Positions 21,620 to 34,330 of a DNA stretch of 64,000 nt are shown here, piece after piece. Within the stretch, counting starts at the first letter, position 1, and each line of letters opens with the position of its first letter. Under the pieces are notes generated by a model. That model was not told the DNA's origin and made no database searches. It worked only from the letters and a program-made list of their open reading frames with translations. The stretch lies in contig NC_134577.1 of the NCBI RefSeq assembly GCF_050947875.1, positions 70,312,639 through 70,376,638 of the forward strand. Direction: 5' to 3'. This DNA comes from Dermacentor variabilis (taxonomy: Eukaryota > Arthropoda > Arachnida > Ixodida > Ixodidae). A program made the translations under genes and the position numbers.

Positions 21620-23278
21620 CTGTTACATAAATGGACCCACTCCTCTGATCTTTTTGATCTCCGCCGGCATGCGTCGCTAAAACACCAGGGTGATTCGCAA
21701 TAATTTCATTTAAAAAATCCTGGAAGAAGTCATGATTTACCGGGAGGACGATGACAGCGGGCTCGTAAAATAGCCAGTCCAAGACGACCTTTTGTGTCAC
21801 TGCGCCCATTATGCGGCAATGAATACTGCACCCTGACGATCGTTGGCAAGGCCTCGCTAGCGCGTGTTAAAATGGCCGGTTCACGCCAGGCCCTCCTGCT
21901 TATCCACAAACGAAAGCCCACTTGAAAGAATATAAACTGTGCCAGTGGGAAGAAGTGGAAAGTCGGGTTGTATATATCTGAAACAGATTGAAGAGAGCGT
22001 CGTGTCTGTCCGATTCGCTAAACAGCGAAGAGCGCCGCCTACGTATACACAAGGGAAGACGGCTCGCAATAGAAGTATCGCTGACTAAACCTCTCCCCTT
22101 CTCGAAACAACATTGCTTGCGTGGATTCAGCTGTCATTAACTACCGCCGATGCTGCAGGAGGCGGTAATGGACATCACGCATAATATTGCTTCAGCTATA
22201 GCGCTACTGATTTGCATTGGGAGAAAAGCTCCAACTTCTTTCACTCGTGCCAGCAGGTGCGCTGTTTCTCACCACACACTACAATGGATGCGGCCAGATT
22301 ACGCGTGATTTGTTTCGCCTTCGTAACCTTCTGTACGTAAGCATTTCTCTATTCAGAGAAAAAGAATATACAGGGATCACGGAGGCGAAAGTGCCATCCC
22401 GTGGGATGGTATCCGCGGCTTTTTTTTAAACCAAGGGAATACAAGCTCTGGTTGTTACTGCTTTGCACGTGCTTCAGTGTGCCTTCGCAGGGGCGTCCGG
22501 AGATTTGGAAAGAGGATTCGAAGAAACTGCAATCGCACGCGGAAACGAGGACGTAGACAGTGAACGGATGGCCTAAACTGCTCGTGGCGGCTCACGTTCG
22601 CGGATCCAATCTACCGGCGAGCAATCCATCGGGACACGCTCGCTTGGTGCCATGCGGGACCCGCTGAACACGCCGAATATTGATCCCCCCTCGGCGGCCT
22701 GGCCAACGGAGTTTGCGCAGCGCATGAAAGCGGAGCCAATTTCCCTAGACGAGCACCGCGAAACAAGGGTAGCAAAATTCTGACGATGCAGGAAGACAGT
22801 GTGACGTATGGTAAGTCATTCGCTCGAACTCCCCGTAGGATTATTAGTTTTCGTGAAATAGTTAGCGTGCTTCAAGTTTTTTTTTTTCTCGGAACGGTGA
22901 TGTCGCTTTGCACTGATGTATTGCTCTTCAAGTGCAACTCTTGGTAAATTATGTTCAAGCGGGTAAGAAGAAGGTCGTAGAAGAGGAAGAAATACGCAGC
23001 GGCAGTTTTTTTGTAAAAGATCTCCTCAAACTTTACAAGAACATACAGATAACATACAGTCGACAGCAACAATGCAAAAGCTCAAACACAAGTTCGTCGC
23101 GGACACGCAGTTCCATCCAGCCAGCAGTGAAAATTCCGAGTCAAAGGTATGGCCGTTGAATTGGCGACAACGTTCCCAAAATTTTTTGTAGCGTACGCGC
23201 GTCGTGCGTGAGATCGACTTCCCCATAAGACCAGCCGGTGAGTCAAAGCAGTCGCCGCCAAACGACGACAAAAAGACA

Positions 23279-23282
<4 letters not shown>
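21619..23282. other. Unassigned stretch with one exon-like segment
   Basis: No gene recognised. A consensus 5' splice site TATG|GTAAGT at 22810 follows an ATG (MQEDSVTY...) and a GC-richer block at 22490-22800. An open segment MRDPLNTPNIDPPSAAWPTE starts near 22651 but stops before this site. A plus-strand 5' exon is possible but unproven. Confidence 0.3.

Positions 23283-23365
<83 letters not shown>
23283..23365. repeat. (AT)n microsatellite, about 83 bases
   Basis: Uninterrupted AT dinucleotides. Confidence 0.95.
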
Positions 23366-23367
<2 letters not shown>

Positions 23368-25254
23368 GTCCTGTCTGCACACGTCAACTTTTTTGCATAA
23401 TGAACAAGAAATTCTGAGGGTCTCAAAATGTCATATTAAACTATACAATATGAGATGCCGCATTATCTTGTGAAGGCCATAGCATTGTGTGGAATTATGT
23501 GGCACATCTATCAGCTGACATCTAGCAGCAGAAACAAGCACTACATTGCAGAAACGAATAAATAGTATATTACTTTATGTGAACAGATTGAACTTTCTTG
23601 GCGCAGATCGGAACATGGAGGCAGAGACGTCTGAAATTTCCTTTTCTTTCTTTTGTTTACCTTGTTTTTCTCGTCATTAGCGCTCACGACTCCTGATTCT
23701 ATCTTCGAATCAGCAACCCAGACGCCTTGTACTTGCTACTGCAGAAGATGCTTCCCTCCAGTACTTGCAGATGATTGTCGTAGAAGACTGGTGACTGTGA
23801 GCATCAGGGTGAAAGCAACCGAACCAGGCGAAGTCAGAAGTTTCTGCCCCACAGGCTGCTTACGAAAGCGTCCCAACGTTGCATTTATGCGATAGCCCGC
23901 TGTCCGTGTGTCGTCACTCGTGACGGTCAATGAAACGCAAACGAAGCGTCTGCAAACTGGGAATCCTTATCCAGCTCTAATGCGAATTTAGCTCGTAAAA
24001 GGCGCACCGAGCTTCGTCAGTGAGAACACTGTAGCAATCAATAACATTCACTTTGTTTCTTTATCACTTTTTTTTTCTAAAAGTGGAAAGCGCATCGCCT
24101 TACTTATCTTCATGTTCAGCGCCATAGCATATTACTCATGGCCAGACATTTCGTTTTCAAATTTTCATTCGGAATTCAGCATTGCCAAATCGTCAATAGC
24201 CCTATCCGAATGGAAAGTTCATTTGAGATGCGCCGAGCTTTGTCTGCGCGGCCTAATGTTTATAAATCACCGTATTCATTGCATATCAGAAGGCAGCATC
24301 TTGCGTCAACTTATTCGAATAATACAAACAGTTGAGCGTCGGGATCACTTAGTGTTGCCATAAATAACGGCTGTCCTAAAGCTAATGAGATTTCTGCTCA
24401 GGGATTCTTTACCTTTTTCTTAAACTTATTACATTAGACTTTCTTTTTCTGAGGAAGATAACCGAATAGTGGACCAGAGAAGAGAATGTGCGAGAATCCA
24501 AATTCTGGCGTCGTTGCTGACTGCATTACGTTTGCGATGAAACAACTAGGAAGTTCTATACTAAATCATAATTTCCCCGATTCCAGGCGGCCTTTGAAAT
24601 CTTGATTCAATGACGAAAATTGGTAGTTATAGCCACTTTTCTATACCGTATACAATACATCACGGTGGTAGTTGTACCTTTCTCCGCCAACGCTAGCACG
24701 CTATTTTGCAATATGAAGACGCATTTAAAGGCTTGAGCTCTCTGATCAGGCGTCAGCCGAAGTCAACTGTTTTATCTGCTGTACCTGCGCCCATGGGAGC
24801 CATGGGGTGACGACGTGAAGGGGCTTGCATAAACGGCTTGGAATGATCGTCGGGGGCGCTTTTGTCTGCCTTCTGGAGCTGGCTGTCGCCTGCGATCATC
24901 CATCGACGAGACCTTGGAGGCTTGGTCCCGGTGGCATGCAGCCATACAACACGGTGTTAGAAAGATAACCTGCACGGACCGATAAATATGTAACGTAAGC
25001 ATAAATAAAAGCGCAGAACCAATATGATGATGACTGTCGACGTTTTAGAGCGGAGTTCTTAGGCGCCCATTCCTGTGGCGGGCGTCTGTGTCGGAGTCAT
25101 CGGCGGTGGCGTAACCGAGAGAACGAGCGCAGCGAACGATAAAAATGTGAAAAGCTGCTAGAGCGAACAGGCGCAAGGAGGAAAGAAAAGGAGGTGACAG
25201 CGAAAGGGTGAGAAGAAAAGCGCAGGACAAGTTTTAAAGCTTTTCTTATGTGAC
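23366..25254. other. Unassigned stretch
   Basis: No feature recognised. Confidence 0.35.
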
Positions 25255-25972
25255 ATTCATCATCATCATCATCAACAGAAGCCTGTTTTTATAGACCACT
25301 GCTGGATGAAGGCCTCTCCTTGCGATCTCCAATTACCCCTGTCCTGAGCCAACTGATTCCAACTTGCGCCAGCGAATTTCCTAATTTCATCATCCCACCT
25401 AATTTTCTGTCGTCCTCGACAGCACTTCCCCTCTCTTCACACCCATTCTGCAACTCTAATGGTGAAACGGTTATCTAACCTACGCATTACATGGCGTGCC
25501 AAGCTCCATTCTTTGTTCCTTTAATGCCAGATAGAATATCGGCTATGCCCGTTTGCTCTTCAGATCATCGTTTGCTCATATCGCTGCTCTCATATCATCG
25601 TTGCTTCATATCGTTTGCTCTTCACTCTTCATATATCCTAACGTTACGCCTAACATTTTTCGTTCCATCGCTCTTTGCGCGATCCTTAACTTGTTTTCGA
25701 GCTTTGTCAGTCTCCAAGTTTCTTCCCTGTATGTTAGCACCGGTAGGACGCAGTGATTCTACATCTGTCTTTTCAATGACAGGGGTGAGCGCCCAGTCAG
25801 GATCTGGAAATGGCGGCCGATTGCTCTCCAACCCATTTTTAGTCTTCTTATGATGGGGGATCCACTGTAAATAATTAACCTAGATAAATGTAGTCCTTCA
25901 TTGAGTCTAGAGGCTGACTGGCGATCCTGAACTTTTGTTTCCTTGCCAGGCTATTGAGCATTAAGTTTGTCT
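25255..25972 (-). pseudogene. RTE-type LINE, 3' end (C-terminal RT and tail), split copy
   Basis: The plus strand begins catcatcatcatcatcaaca, so on the minus strand the element ends in (TGATGATGA)n, a usual RTE 3' end. Upstream on the minus strand are the C-terminal coding remnants. LNSLARKQKFRIASQPLDSM and KDYIYLG lie near 25970-25880. IIRRLKMGWRAIGRHFQILT follows near 25850-25790, then the TWRLTKLENKL region. Several frame breaks are present. The element continues at 28831-29645 after an inserted LINE. Confidence 0.8.
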
Positions 25973-28830
25973 ACTCAGCGTCGTATGGATAGATTAGTGT
26001 CGGAACGTTGGGCAACGTTTTGCCAGACACTCGACCCCCGCAAGCCACTGTCTCACATTTGGAAAATGGTGCGAGGTCTGCGTTGCTTTTCGGAACAGCG
26101 TTTTCCATTCAAGGCGCTCGTGCTTTTCCAAGGGCGGCAAGACATAGATGTCGCAGAAGATTTTTGTGCATGGATCGCAGACCAAGCGACTCGTCCGGAT
26201 CCTCCAGCCCGAGCTGACGTCCCCCATTCTCGTGATTTCCGCATGGACCTTCCTTTTACAATGGAGGAGCTCCAGGTGGCACTAGCTCTCTGCAGGTGCT
26301 CCTCATCTCCGGGTCCAGATGGTATATCATACCGAGCCTTGCGTTATCTCAGAGAATCCGCACGGATATAATTGTTGAGTCTTTACAACACCTCATGGCA
26401 AGAGAGAAATGTTCCTGACAAATGGAAATTAAACCACCTGGTGCCACTTTTGAAGCAGGGAAAATTCCCACTTCACCTCTTACCGCCCAATAGCGCTGGC
26501 CAACTGCGTGGGAAATGTAATGGAACGGATAATCCTTGGCCGCCTGGAATGGTTCCTTGAAAACTACAAGATTTATCGGAATTCCATGGCTGGTTTCCAA
26601 CGTGACCGTTCTTCCATCGACAATTGATCTCGTTTCATATGTCCAGCACGAAAGGTCCCGTAAGCGTTTATCTGCAGCCTTATTCTTAGATGTGAAAGGG
26701 GCATACGATAACGTATTACATGAGGCCATTCTCGACGCTCTTGCGACGGTTGGCCCAGGTGGTCGAGTCTTTTTGTGTATTGCAAGTTACCTATCTGCAA
26801 GATCATTCTTTGTGTTAACTGACGATGGCCCAACTACGCGACGCTATACCAGCAGGGACGTTCCTCAAGGCGGTGCTCTCAGCCCGATGCTATTCAACCT
26901 CGATCTTGTTGAACTTGCAGAATACTTATCAACTACTATCAAAATTTCAATATACGCGGACGACATCTGCGTCTGGACTTCGGCGGTCACACGGCCTCAG
27001 ATACGTGCGCGGCTTCAAAGAGCGGCAACTTTGACAGCGAGCTACTTGTGTAAACAAGGTCTCAGCATATCACCAGAAAAATGAGCACTAGTGGCATTTA
27101 CTCGCAATCCAATGACGCCTTATGTCATCTCAATCAATGCGCGGACCATTTCTTATGTCAGAACGCACAGATTTCTTGGCGTAATTATTGACCGAGACCC
27201 CTGTTGGAGCCCGCATGTGGCCTACATGAAACGGCGCCTGACAGCAACTTCCGAGTTGTTTAAATGCTTGCCAGGAAAGACGCGGAGGATGTCAGTAGAC
27301 GCAATGCTGAAACTCTACAGACCTCTCTCTCTTGGTTTTTTAAAGATGTATTCTACCTGTACTGAACAAAACCTGCAAGACAAATATTCGTGTTCTGCAG
27401 GCAGCACAAGCTCAAGCACTCAGAGTTTCCCTTAGTTTGCCCAGATGTACGTCAACAGAGGCAACTATTGCGATTGCTCGGCACCATCCAATGCAAACTA
27501 ACATTACAGTGGAAGCGCTAAGAACACGCATCAGACATTCTGCATGTGCCCCCTATCACCACCTTGCATGACTACCTTCGGACAGGCACCAAGTACGACG
27601 ACAGACTTCCCTTGGGCTTCACCACTGCATCTAAACCATTGATACCCCCTTGGTGTCTTATCAGCCCCACAGTCCATCTCAGTGTACCACGAATCGGGAA
27701 AAAGTCTGAGCTGTCGTCGCCTGTGCTGAAACAACTGTCTCTGCTTCTTCTGCATTAGAGGTACGCGGATAGTGTACATATTTATACGGATGGTTCGACA
27801 AACATCCGGTGTTCGTCCGGTGCTGTGGTTGTCCCAGCAAGAGCTATTACAATAAGCTTTAGGACTGACCACCCAACGACACCGACATCTGCGGAACTAG
27901 CTGCTCTTCGCGCTGCACTTTGTTTCATCAATTGGGAACCACCTGGACAATAGTCAATTGTCACTGACTCAAAGGCGGCCGTACAATCTGTGCTATCAGC
28001 TTTGCGTCGTGGGCCATTCGAACAGCTCGTATTCGATATAAGATGCCTACTTCATACATCACATGAAAAAGGATACCACGTGACGTTTCAGTGGCTGCCA
28101 AGTCTCTGCGGCGTCATAGGAAACGAAGATGCCGATAATTCCGCTCGGGCAGCTCTTGAAGACACACAGGAAGAGGTCATACCACTTTCACCGTCCGACG
28201 CGCCTGCAGACTCCGAGTGCTTGCACAGGAGATCACGCTCTCTCTATGGTGCATACCAAGCAGCCAGACCAACCGGAGCAGTCGTCAATACGACCTGCTC
28301 TTCTTTGAGGCATCTGTGTATGCCAACTGGACTCCGTCGAAGAGAGGCCGCTCTACTTTACCGCTTATGGCTAGGGGTGGCCTTCACGAAATCTTACTCA
28401 TTTCGCATTCGAATGGCCGACAACACTCTCTGCAGTGCCTGTTTTTTACGAGGAGACGCTGGAACACATTCTGTGTGAGTGTCCTGAATGTAAAGTTCAG
28501 AGACAGTCCCTGGTGTGCGTTCTAGCGCACCTTGACAATATACCATTGTCAGTTGCAAATACTTTCACATATCGCTGACAGAAGACATCGAAGCTAAAGG
28601 CGACGAAGGGACTACTTCGGTTTTTGAAAGAGACGGAATTGGACAAGCTGCTGTGACAGTGATGTCACGTCCCGCGAAGATTGACGGACTGTAACTGACG
28701 ATGTGTGCGCTGTGTTATGTGCTTTCTCTCTCTCCCCATCTTTCATCCTCTCTCCCGCTCCCATGTGTGGGGTAACAAACCGGTTAAGCGAAACTGGTTA
28801 ACCTTCCTGTCTTTCCTTCTCCACTTTTTC
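25973..28830 (+). mobile_element. RNase H-bearing LINE (I/R1/LOA group), 5' truncated, nested in an RTE
   Basis: Plus strand. Pre-RT segment LSHIWKMVRGLRCFSEQRFP (about 26045) leads to the RT: SSSPGPDGISYRALRYL near 26300, LFLDVKGAYDNVLHEAI near 26690, DVPQGGALSPMLFNLDL near 26865 and IYADDICVWTSAV near 26955 (catalytic YADD). RFLGVIIDRDPCWSPHVAYM (about 27170) follows the palm. An RNase H region starts near 27785 (IRMVRQTS, the remnant of YTDGS). QWLPSLCGVIGNEDADNSAR (about 28095) is its end. A C-terminal cysteine motif (LCSACFL...H.LCECPECK) lies near 28430-28490, then a pyrimidine-rich 3' UTR to about 28830. Multiple stops and frameshifts make it inactive. Confidence 0.85.
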
Positions 28831-29645
28831 CTTCCTTCCTTCTTCATATTAATCTTCAACCCCTCTCATACTTTCTCTCTTAAGGACCTTAATCATTTGT
28901 TGTAATTCGTCCCCATTGTTGCTGAACAGGACAATGTCATTTGCAAACCAAATGTTGCTGATGTATTCGCCATTGGTCCTCACTCCTAAGCCTTCCCAGT
29001 TTAACAGCTTGAATACTCCTTTCAAGCAAGCAGTGAATAGGATTGGAATAGCATCTCCTTACCAGGCCCCTTCCTTTCTACTTTCTACTTTTCTTGTGGA
29101 CAATGAATGTAGGTGTGCAATCTTTGTAGATATTTTCTAAGATATTCACGTGTGCTTACTGTACGCCATGATTATGTAATGTCTTTATGACTGCTGGTAT
29201 CTATACTGAACCAAATGGATTTTCATAATCTATGAAAGCCATATAGAGAGGTTGATTGATGACATGGGTGTGATGCACTGTAGAATAGCCCCTCCTGAAG
29301 GCAGCCTACTTTCTTGGTTGACTGAAATGTTGCCGCTATACTATTGGAAATTGGTGAATATTTTGTACAATATCTAAAGCAAATCAATAAGCCTATATTT
29401 TTTTTTCAATTCCTTAACGTCTCCCTTCTTGTTAACTGCTATAATGCTGGTATTTTCTCAGTTTTCTGGTGCACTTCAAGTCACGAAGCACTGCGTTCAA
29501 ATAGCCGCAAGCTTTTCCAGCAGGTATGGCATACATGTCTTTATTAGAGCAATATCTACACATCTCAATAACCTTCTTTTTGTTCCTCTAGGCTTCTCTA
29601 TCGACCTTGTACCGCTAGCTAGGTAACTGCTACATGGCGTACCAC
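28831..29645 (-). pseudogene. RTE-type LINE, RT central part, split copy (continues 25255-25972)
   Basis: Minus strand. The N-terminal RT side lies near 29320-29200: SRLPSGGAILQC, then a degraded family block SIWLS*IMKIHLVQ. ITACLKGVFK-like sequence lies near 29050. The catalytic block NIWFANDIVLFSNNGDELQQ (FADD degraded to FAND) lies near 28960-28890, then MIKVLKRESMRGVED to about 28840. The next expected residues (N-M-K-K-T-K-x-M-L-N) reappear at 25972 on the other side of the inserted LINE, so the two pieces are one element. Many frame breaks. Confidence 0.8.
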
Positions 29646-29749
29646 CTGGTGTAATAATCTGCAACTGCAATGCAAAAGGCATACGTATAGACGCTGTGTG
29701 GCCCACATCTGCCATCGCAGGACGAATGGAACGATAAGATGCTAATGAT

Positions 29750-29826
29750 GATGATTTTATTGGCATTCCTTTTGAAACGCGGTAGTGACGTAGTCACCTA
29801 GCCGGCTTGATTTAATAAGGTGTATT

Positions 29827-29884
<58 letters not shown>

Positions 29885-30240
29885 TTCTAGCATTTTTCTG
29901 TACATCGCCTTAAACTTCTTTTTCGACCGCAATCCTTCTTTGTGACCTGCGCCACAGATATCCCAAGTTATGTCCATGTATTTCAGCCGTAACTTATACC
30001 AAATCGTCTTTTGAGGCGAATTTTCTCTTCCCATCACTCCTTGTAATTCTTCGCAGCTTATTAACGCGTTCACCTGCCAGCTGGGTGTGTCACATTCGAT
30101 TCGTCTTTGGACAGAAGCCAGACCACAAAAGAAATGCAGCAAACACCAGCATGATGCACCGCTTCTCACATCTGAAAGAACCTTATCACGCGCTATTGTT
30201 CGAATGTTCCACCTACCACGCTCGCCTTAACTTGATAGTA
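29750..30240 (-). repeat. 3' end of a TGATGATGA-tailed retrotransposon (UTR)
   Basis: atgatgatgattttattggc at 29746-29765 and the following cctttttgaaacgcgg-like and gtgacgtagtcacctagccg blocks resemble the 3' region of tick retroelements in reverse orientation. A (TA)n tract of about 55 bases at 29828-29882 interrupts it. Family assignment is tentative. Confidence 0.5.
29828..29882. repeat. (TA)n microsatellite
   Basis: Uninterrupted TA dinucleotides inside the retroelement UTR. Confidence 0.95.
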
Positions 30241-30539
30241 ATTATGCTACCCTCATTGTTTTGTTTCATCTCTATCTCCATATCTGCTAACCTGCTGTAC
30301 CATTGGGTGCCTATAGTTGTAGTAGTATCACTAGAGAGAGATTGAGAAATGAAAGGCACGAAAGTGCTAGCCAAGACTGAGCACGCTTTGCTACCATGCA
30401 TTTGTGGGAGGGGAAAGGGCAGGAAAAGATTCAAGAAAAGAAAGGTCAGAGCTAATGTCGCCGACGAAGAGACTATTTAAGCGCTGTATTACCGACGGTC
30501 GCTGAGTGAAGTTGCGTTCAGGAATCACAGCTGCGTTTC

Positions 30540-30720
30540 TGTGGCCTTCTACAACCGTAACATGCTAAGGCGTTGTCTCAGAATCTTGTCCAACAAGAAG
30601 GGTCCTCCGTTTAGGTGGTTAAAAGCGCTGCGCAACGCAAACCTTTGAAGTTCAAGGGAAGGGCAGTAATACAGAAGGTGTGCTGCCGTCTCTTCGCCAC
30701 CAAAGGCGTTCTATTAGGTG
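30540..30720 (-). pseudogene. C-terminal fragment of an RNase H-type LINE
   Basis: The minus strand reads FGGEETAAHLLYYCPSLELQ followed by RFALRSAFNHLNGGPFLLDK and ILRQRLSMLRL. This is the post-RNase H cysteine/histidine motif region of I/R1/LOA-type LINEs. Only about 60 residues remain. Confidence 0.65.
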
Positions 30721-30809
30721 CTATCGTTCCTTCCAATAAAAAGTGAGCGCAACACGAAGGCGTAAGCAGAAACGACTGTTACTTTACGTGCGGAAAGACT
30801 AGGCGTCGC

Positions 30810-30945
30810 TTGCACGAACATTTAATGATGAAATAATAACGAATTTAAGAACACGTTCTTGCACGGACTAGGCGTTCTGTATGAAACATTTAAGAATGCA
30901 TTCTTAAATTTGTTATTATTTTTGTTAATAAATGTCCGTGCAATC
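30810..30945. repeat. Foldback (inverted repeat)
   Basis: The left arm (about 30810-30860: tgcacgaacattta ... gaatttaagaac) pairs with the right arm (about 30892-30943: aagaatgcattcttaaattt ... aaatgtccgtgca). The arms contain their own small palindromes aagaacacgttctt and taagaatgcattctta. The word gactaggcgt occurs both just before the left arm and in the loop. Likely a MITE-like relic. Confidence 0.7.
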
Positions 30946-33900
30946 CGCTCCAAGTAACAGGCGCGGTTGTGTAAAACGGTCGAGTGACTGCCACGATTAG
31001 TGGGTAAAGTGAGGTGTGTGCTCCCTTCCGTAATGTCAAATTATGCGCCAACTTTCCTAAGTTGTGGGCGACGTCAGTGCTTGATAAAGGTATTTAAAAT
31101 AAACAAGTTCCGCCGTGTGCTTTTCGAGCAGCTTTGTCGCGAAGTCCCAGAGCAGTAAATATATTTTTAGTTCAGAATACTGTTTTGACAGAAGCCCTTT
31201 CTGGGAGTACCTATAAGTGAAGAATTAAACCAAGTTGTATGACAACATGTCTGTGTTAACCACACAAAGTCAGAAAATATTTTCACTTCAAAGAAAATTC
31301 GAACGCATTGTTCACTGCACTGGATATTACCGGCATGGTTAAGTGTGCAAAAGGAAGACGAACTAGTAATGCGAGCCTGATCGCTGTCCAGATGAGACTT
31401 CCCCGTTTTACTCGTCTTCTGTCAAGCTGCCTGCAGATTTTACATACAAGAACATCCCGTTATTTCTAGCCATGGGGAGTGCACTGTTACGAAACAAACA
31501 GTGGAATGAGCATTAATGAAGACCAATAAGTACGGTCATTAATTAATTAGCAATTTATTTGCAGAGCTAGCCATAACTGAAAACTCCCGTCAGCTCATCA
31601 AAATAGCTACTAGAGGCTGTAGATTGGGATTCCAGGGCCTAAATTCGATTTTAAAGTGTCGCTATCCGCGTATCAGAAATGATACATTGGCTTTTATAAC
31701 GTTAAAAAAAATATATTGTAGAATGTAATGATCGAGTTAAAGGAACAACATGAAACTATAAAAAAGACGATTTGAACAAACTACACGATCTGCCAAGGCT
31801 CACTTCCTCTTCGTTATCCTAAAGGATTATGATCTAAGATTCTTTGATACGCTTATGCCGATTGCTGTCCTCTACTATGGTCGTCATTATCGCTTTTATA
31901 TTCGTAGCTCTGCGAGATACTTAGCTGTTGACATACTGCGTTCATTTATACCATTGATTACGGCCTCGACTAACCCAAATGCCGCAGCCGTTTTGCCGAG
32001 ATTCGACTTAGCAACCAGAATCAATGTGATACCGCGTCGGATTGGCTCCACTACTAATGAGGTGGAGCGTTAGCGACAGTTCCATCGCTAGTCTGTTGAG
32101 TCTACCACAGAGTGTCTGAACGGTTGGCTAGCCAAAGAAAACATAAACCCGCCATTTGTGTTACGCTCGTATATTTTCTGCTCGAGAATGTACACAAGTG
32201 ACCGTTCCTAAATTGGGAGTGTGAGCTAAGAGGACGTGATCAGACTCTTCCTTTTTTTTCCCCGTGCAGGTATGCCCACCCTGATGCAGGACCCCATGAT
32301 TACTTGGTCAAGGTCATATGCACTCGTCCACTGCTTCGACAGGCTCACTCTCAATACACAGGTAAGTCTTCAACCTTCCATTCAGCTTTCGTAATCATAA
32401 CCGCGAAGTAAAACCTACCATTTCATCGACGTCATATTACAAGAGATGCCGTGAACTTCCCTCTGCTTGTAAGCAGATGCAACGCGTACTGCCGATGCTG
32501 TCCAATCCTGGGCGATCCCCTGCCCCTTTTCAAATTGAATGCAGGGAAAGCGATTGCCACGCCTTCTTCAATTCTCTGCCGGAGGTGACCTGCGTAGTCG
32601 GCTTCGCCTGCTGTGTATTTGATCAGAATGGAAAGCTCCGCTGGCGACTCCAATACCTTCGTTTGTTGCTCAGTGGGTAGTAAACACTCGTGTTTTCTGT
32701 CGTAATGCACGTGAGGATCAGCTCCTGAACTGCTGCATTGTTTAAGCGCCGTTCAACTTATTCCAGTATGTGTTGCTTTGTTTGGGCCAGTCCTCGCGGA
32801 TATTAAGTATAGCCAATCGCGGAATGCTTTTTGCTACGCGCAAGGAGGCGTTCCTTACGTTAGACGGTCAGAAAACACTCTCGATCAGCCTTTTTTGTAA
32901 GACAAAGAGAACAAATAGATACACGATCACTGCACGTTCCAAGTCGAATTGGATTCGACTCGTCTCGATACAAACTGCTGGAATAAGGTGCTCAGTAACT
33001 TGTAGGCAGTGCTTATTCGGATGCGAGCGCGTAGTATACTCCCCGGTTTTTTGTCACGATGTCCTTTTCAGACATATTGTCTAACGCAGCACGGATCTTG
33101 CTCTAGGCAGCTGCCTCCATACAATGAGCTGTACTACACAGGAAACTACAAATTCCTACGTGCGTGAAAATAAAAAAAACATTTGCGGCGAGACCAACGG
33201 GAAATTACAAAACTGTACGGTCAGCTTAAAATGCGCATTCCAAAGCGCGGACTTTTAAGAAAGAACGTTGCCTAGAGGTACAAAATGACCGTGATCCGTG
33301 GGGTGGATAGAAAATATTAGAGGATAATTAGTGAAGCGTGACGTGTTGACTTCAGTGGAGTTTGAATACAGTGCATACTAGAGTACTGCATGAAACTGAT
33401 TCTGCGGCCGAAGCCCGGCCCAGGTGTTCATTACTAAGCTTAGCCAAGGCCCGCATGTGTATTACCATATATATATAGGCGAATGCAGGAGCACATGGCA
33501 CAAAATACACGCACAAATAGAAAGGAAACCCCTTGCGTTAGAGCTAAAAATACTTGTATCGAAAATTGTAATGGTGCTATTGCAAAGAAGGTGACAGGGA
33601 AATATTTTGAAGAGCGGTGTCTTGTATAATTTAGTTTTCCTTTCGTGGAAACAAAATTCGTTTTTCTGGAAAAGAAAGAAATTGGAGCTTCATCTGTTTT
33701 CCCACTTTCATCGCCAAGGTATACTAAGAGCCAGCACTTTGCACGTGTCACTTCAGCTTGGCCCCGAATGCCTTCGACCATGCAATACGTAACTAGTGTG
33801 CTCGAAGGCGCGACTTAGGCGGTTTAATGAGCGGGACCGAGTCCGGCCAGGGCTCGGCGAAAACTGCTTCGGATTGCTCGGGCCCGTGCAATGCTCTAGT

Positions 33901-33989
33901 GAATACGCCTCATGAGGATTGTCTCGAATGTCAAATACAGAGAAACAGGACACATCGCGTTAATATTTAGACGGGTAAAATGGCTAAAG
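30946..33989. other. Unassigned 3-kb stretch
   Basis: No gene or repeat recognised. A short (TA)n lies at about 33467-33477. Confidence 0.35.
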
Positions 33990-34150
33990 GGGTTGATTGA
34001 ATTGTAGGGTTTAACATTCCAAAGCAACACCGCGTATATGAGATACGCCGAAGCGAAGGGATACGATATTTAATGGTTCCCTGGGATTATTTAGTGAGCA
34101 CCGAAACATAACTACACCATTGCCTTTTGTTGCATTTACCTTTTGCGTTT
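33990..34150 (-). repeat. Ruka-like SINE, 3' part, reversed
   Basis: agggtttaacattccaaagc and atatgagatacgccgaagcg are the reverse complement of the SINE end block (cgcttcggcgtatctcatat ... ctttggaatgttaaaccct). The copy is strongly diverged and abuts a second partial copy. Confidence 0.6.
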
Positions 34151-34330
34151 TTGGCGCGTAAGACGCGCCAAAAGCAGTATATGATTATGAGGCACGGTTT
34201 AGTGGAGGCCTCCTAAATATTTTCGACCATCTGATGGTTCTATGACGTGCACCGATTGCACTGTGCACGGGCATTTTTTTATATTTTCCCCATCGAATGG
34301 CGGCTGCCGCGACCGGGCCTTTTTGCGTTT
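34151..34330 (-). repeat. Ruka-like SINE, body, reversed (second copy)
   Basis: On the minus strand: ggcccggtcgcggcagccgc, attcgatgggg, gtgcacgtcatagaaccatc and cctcataatcatatactgct. These match the SINE body order seen at 44990-45240. The tRNA-like head is missing at the right end. gttttggcgcgt-like sequence near 34150 forms a small palindrome with acgcgccaaaa. Confidence 0.65.

Noticed and set aside
23283..23365. (AT)n tracts read as repetitive Ile-Tyr proteins
   Set aside because: Plain microsatellites; the open frames exist only because the dinucleotide repeat lacks stops.
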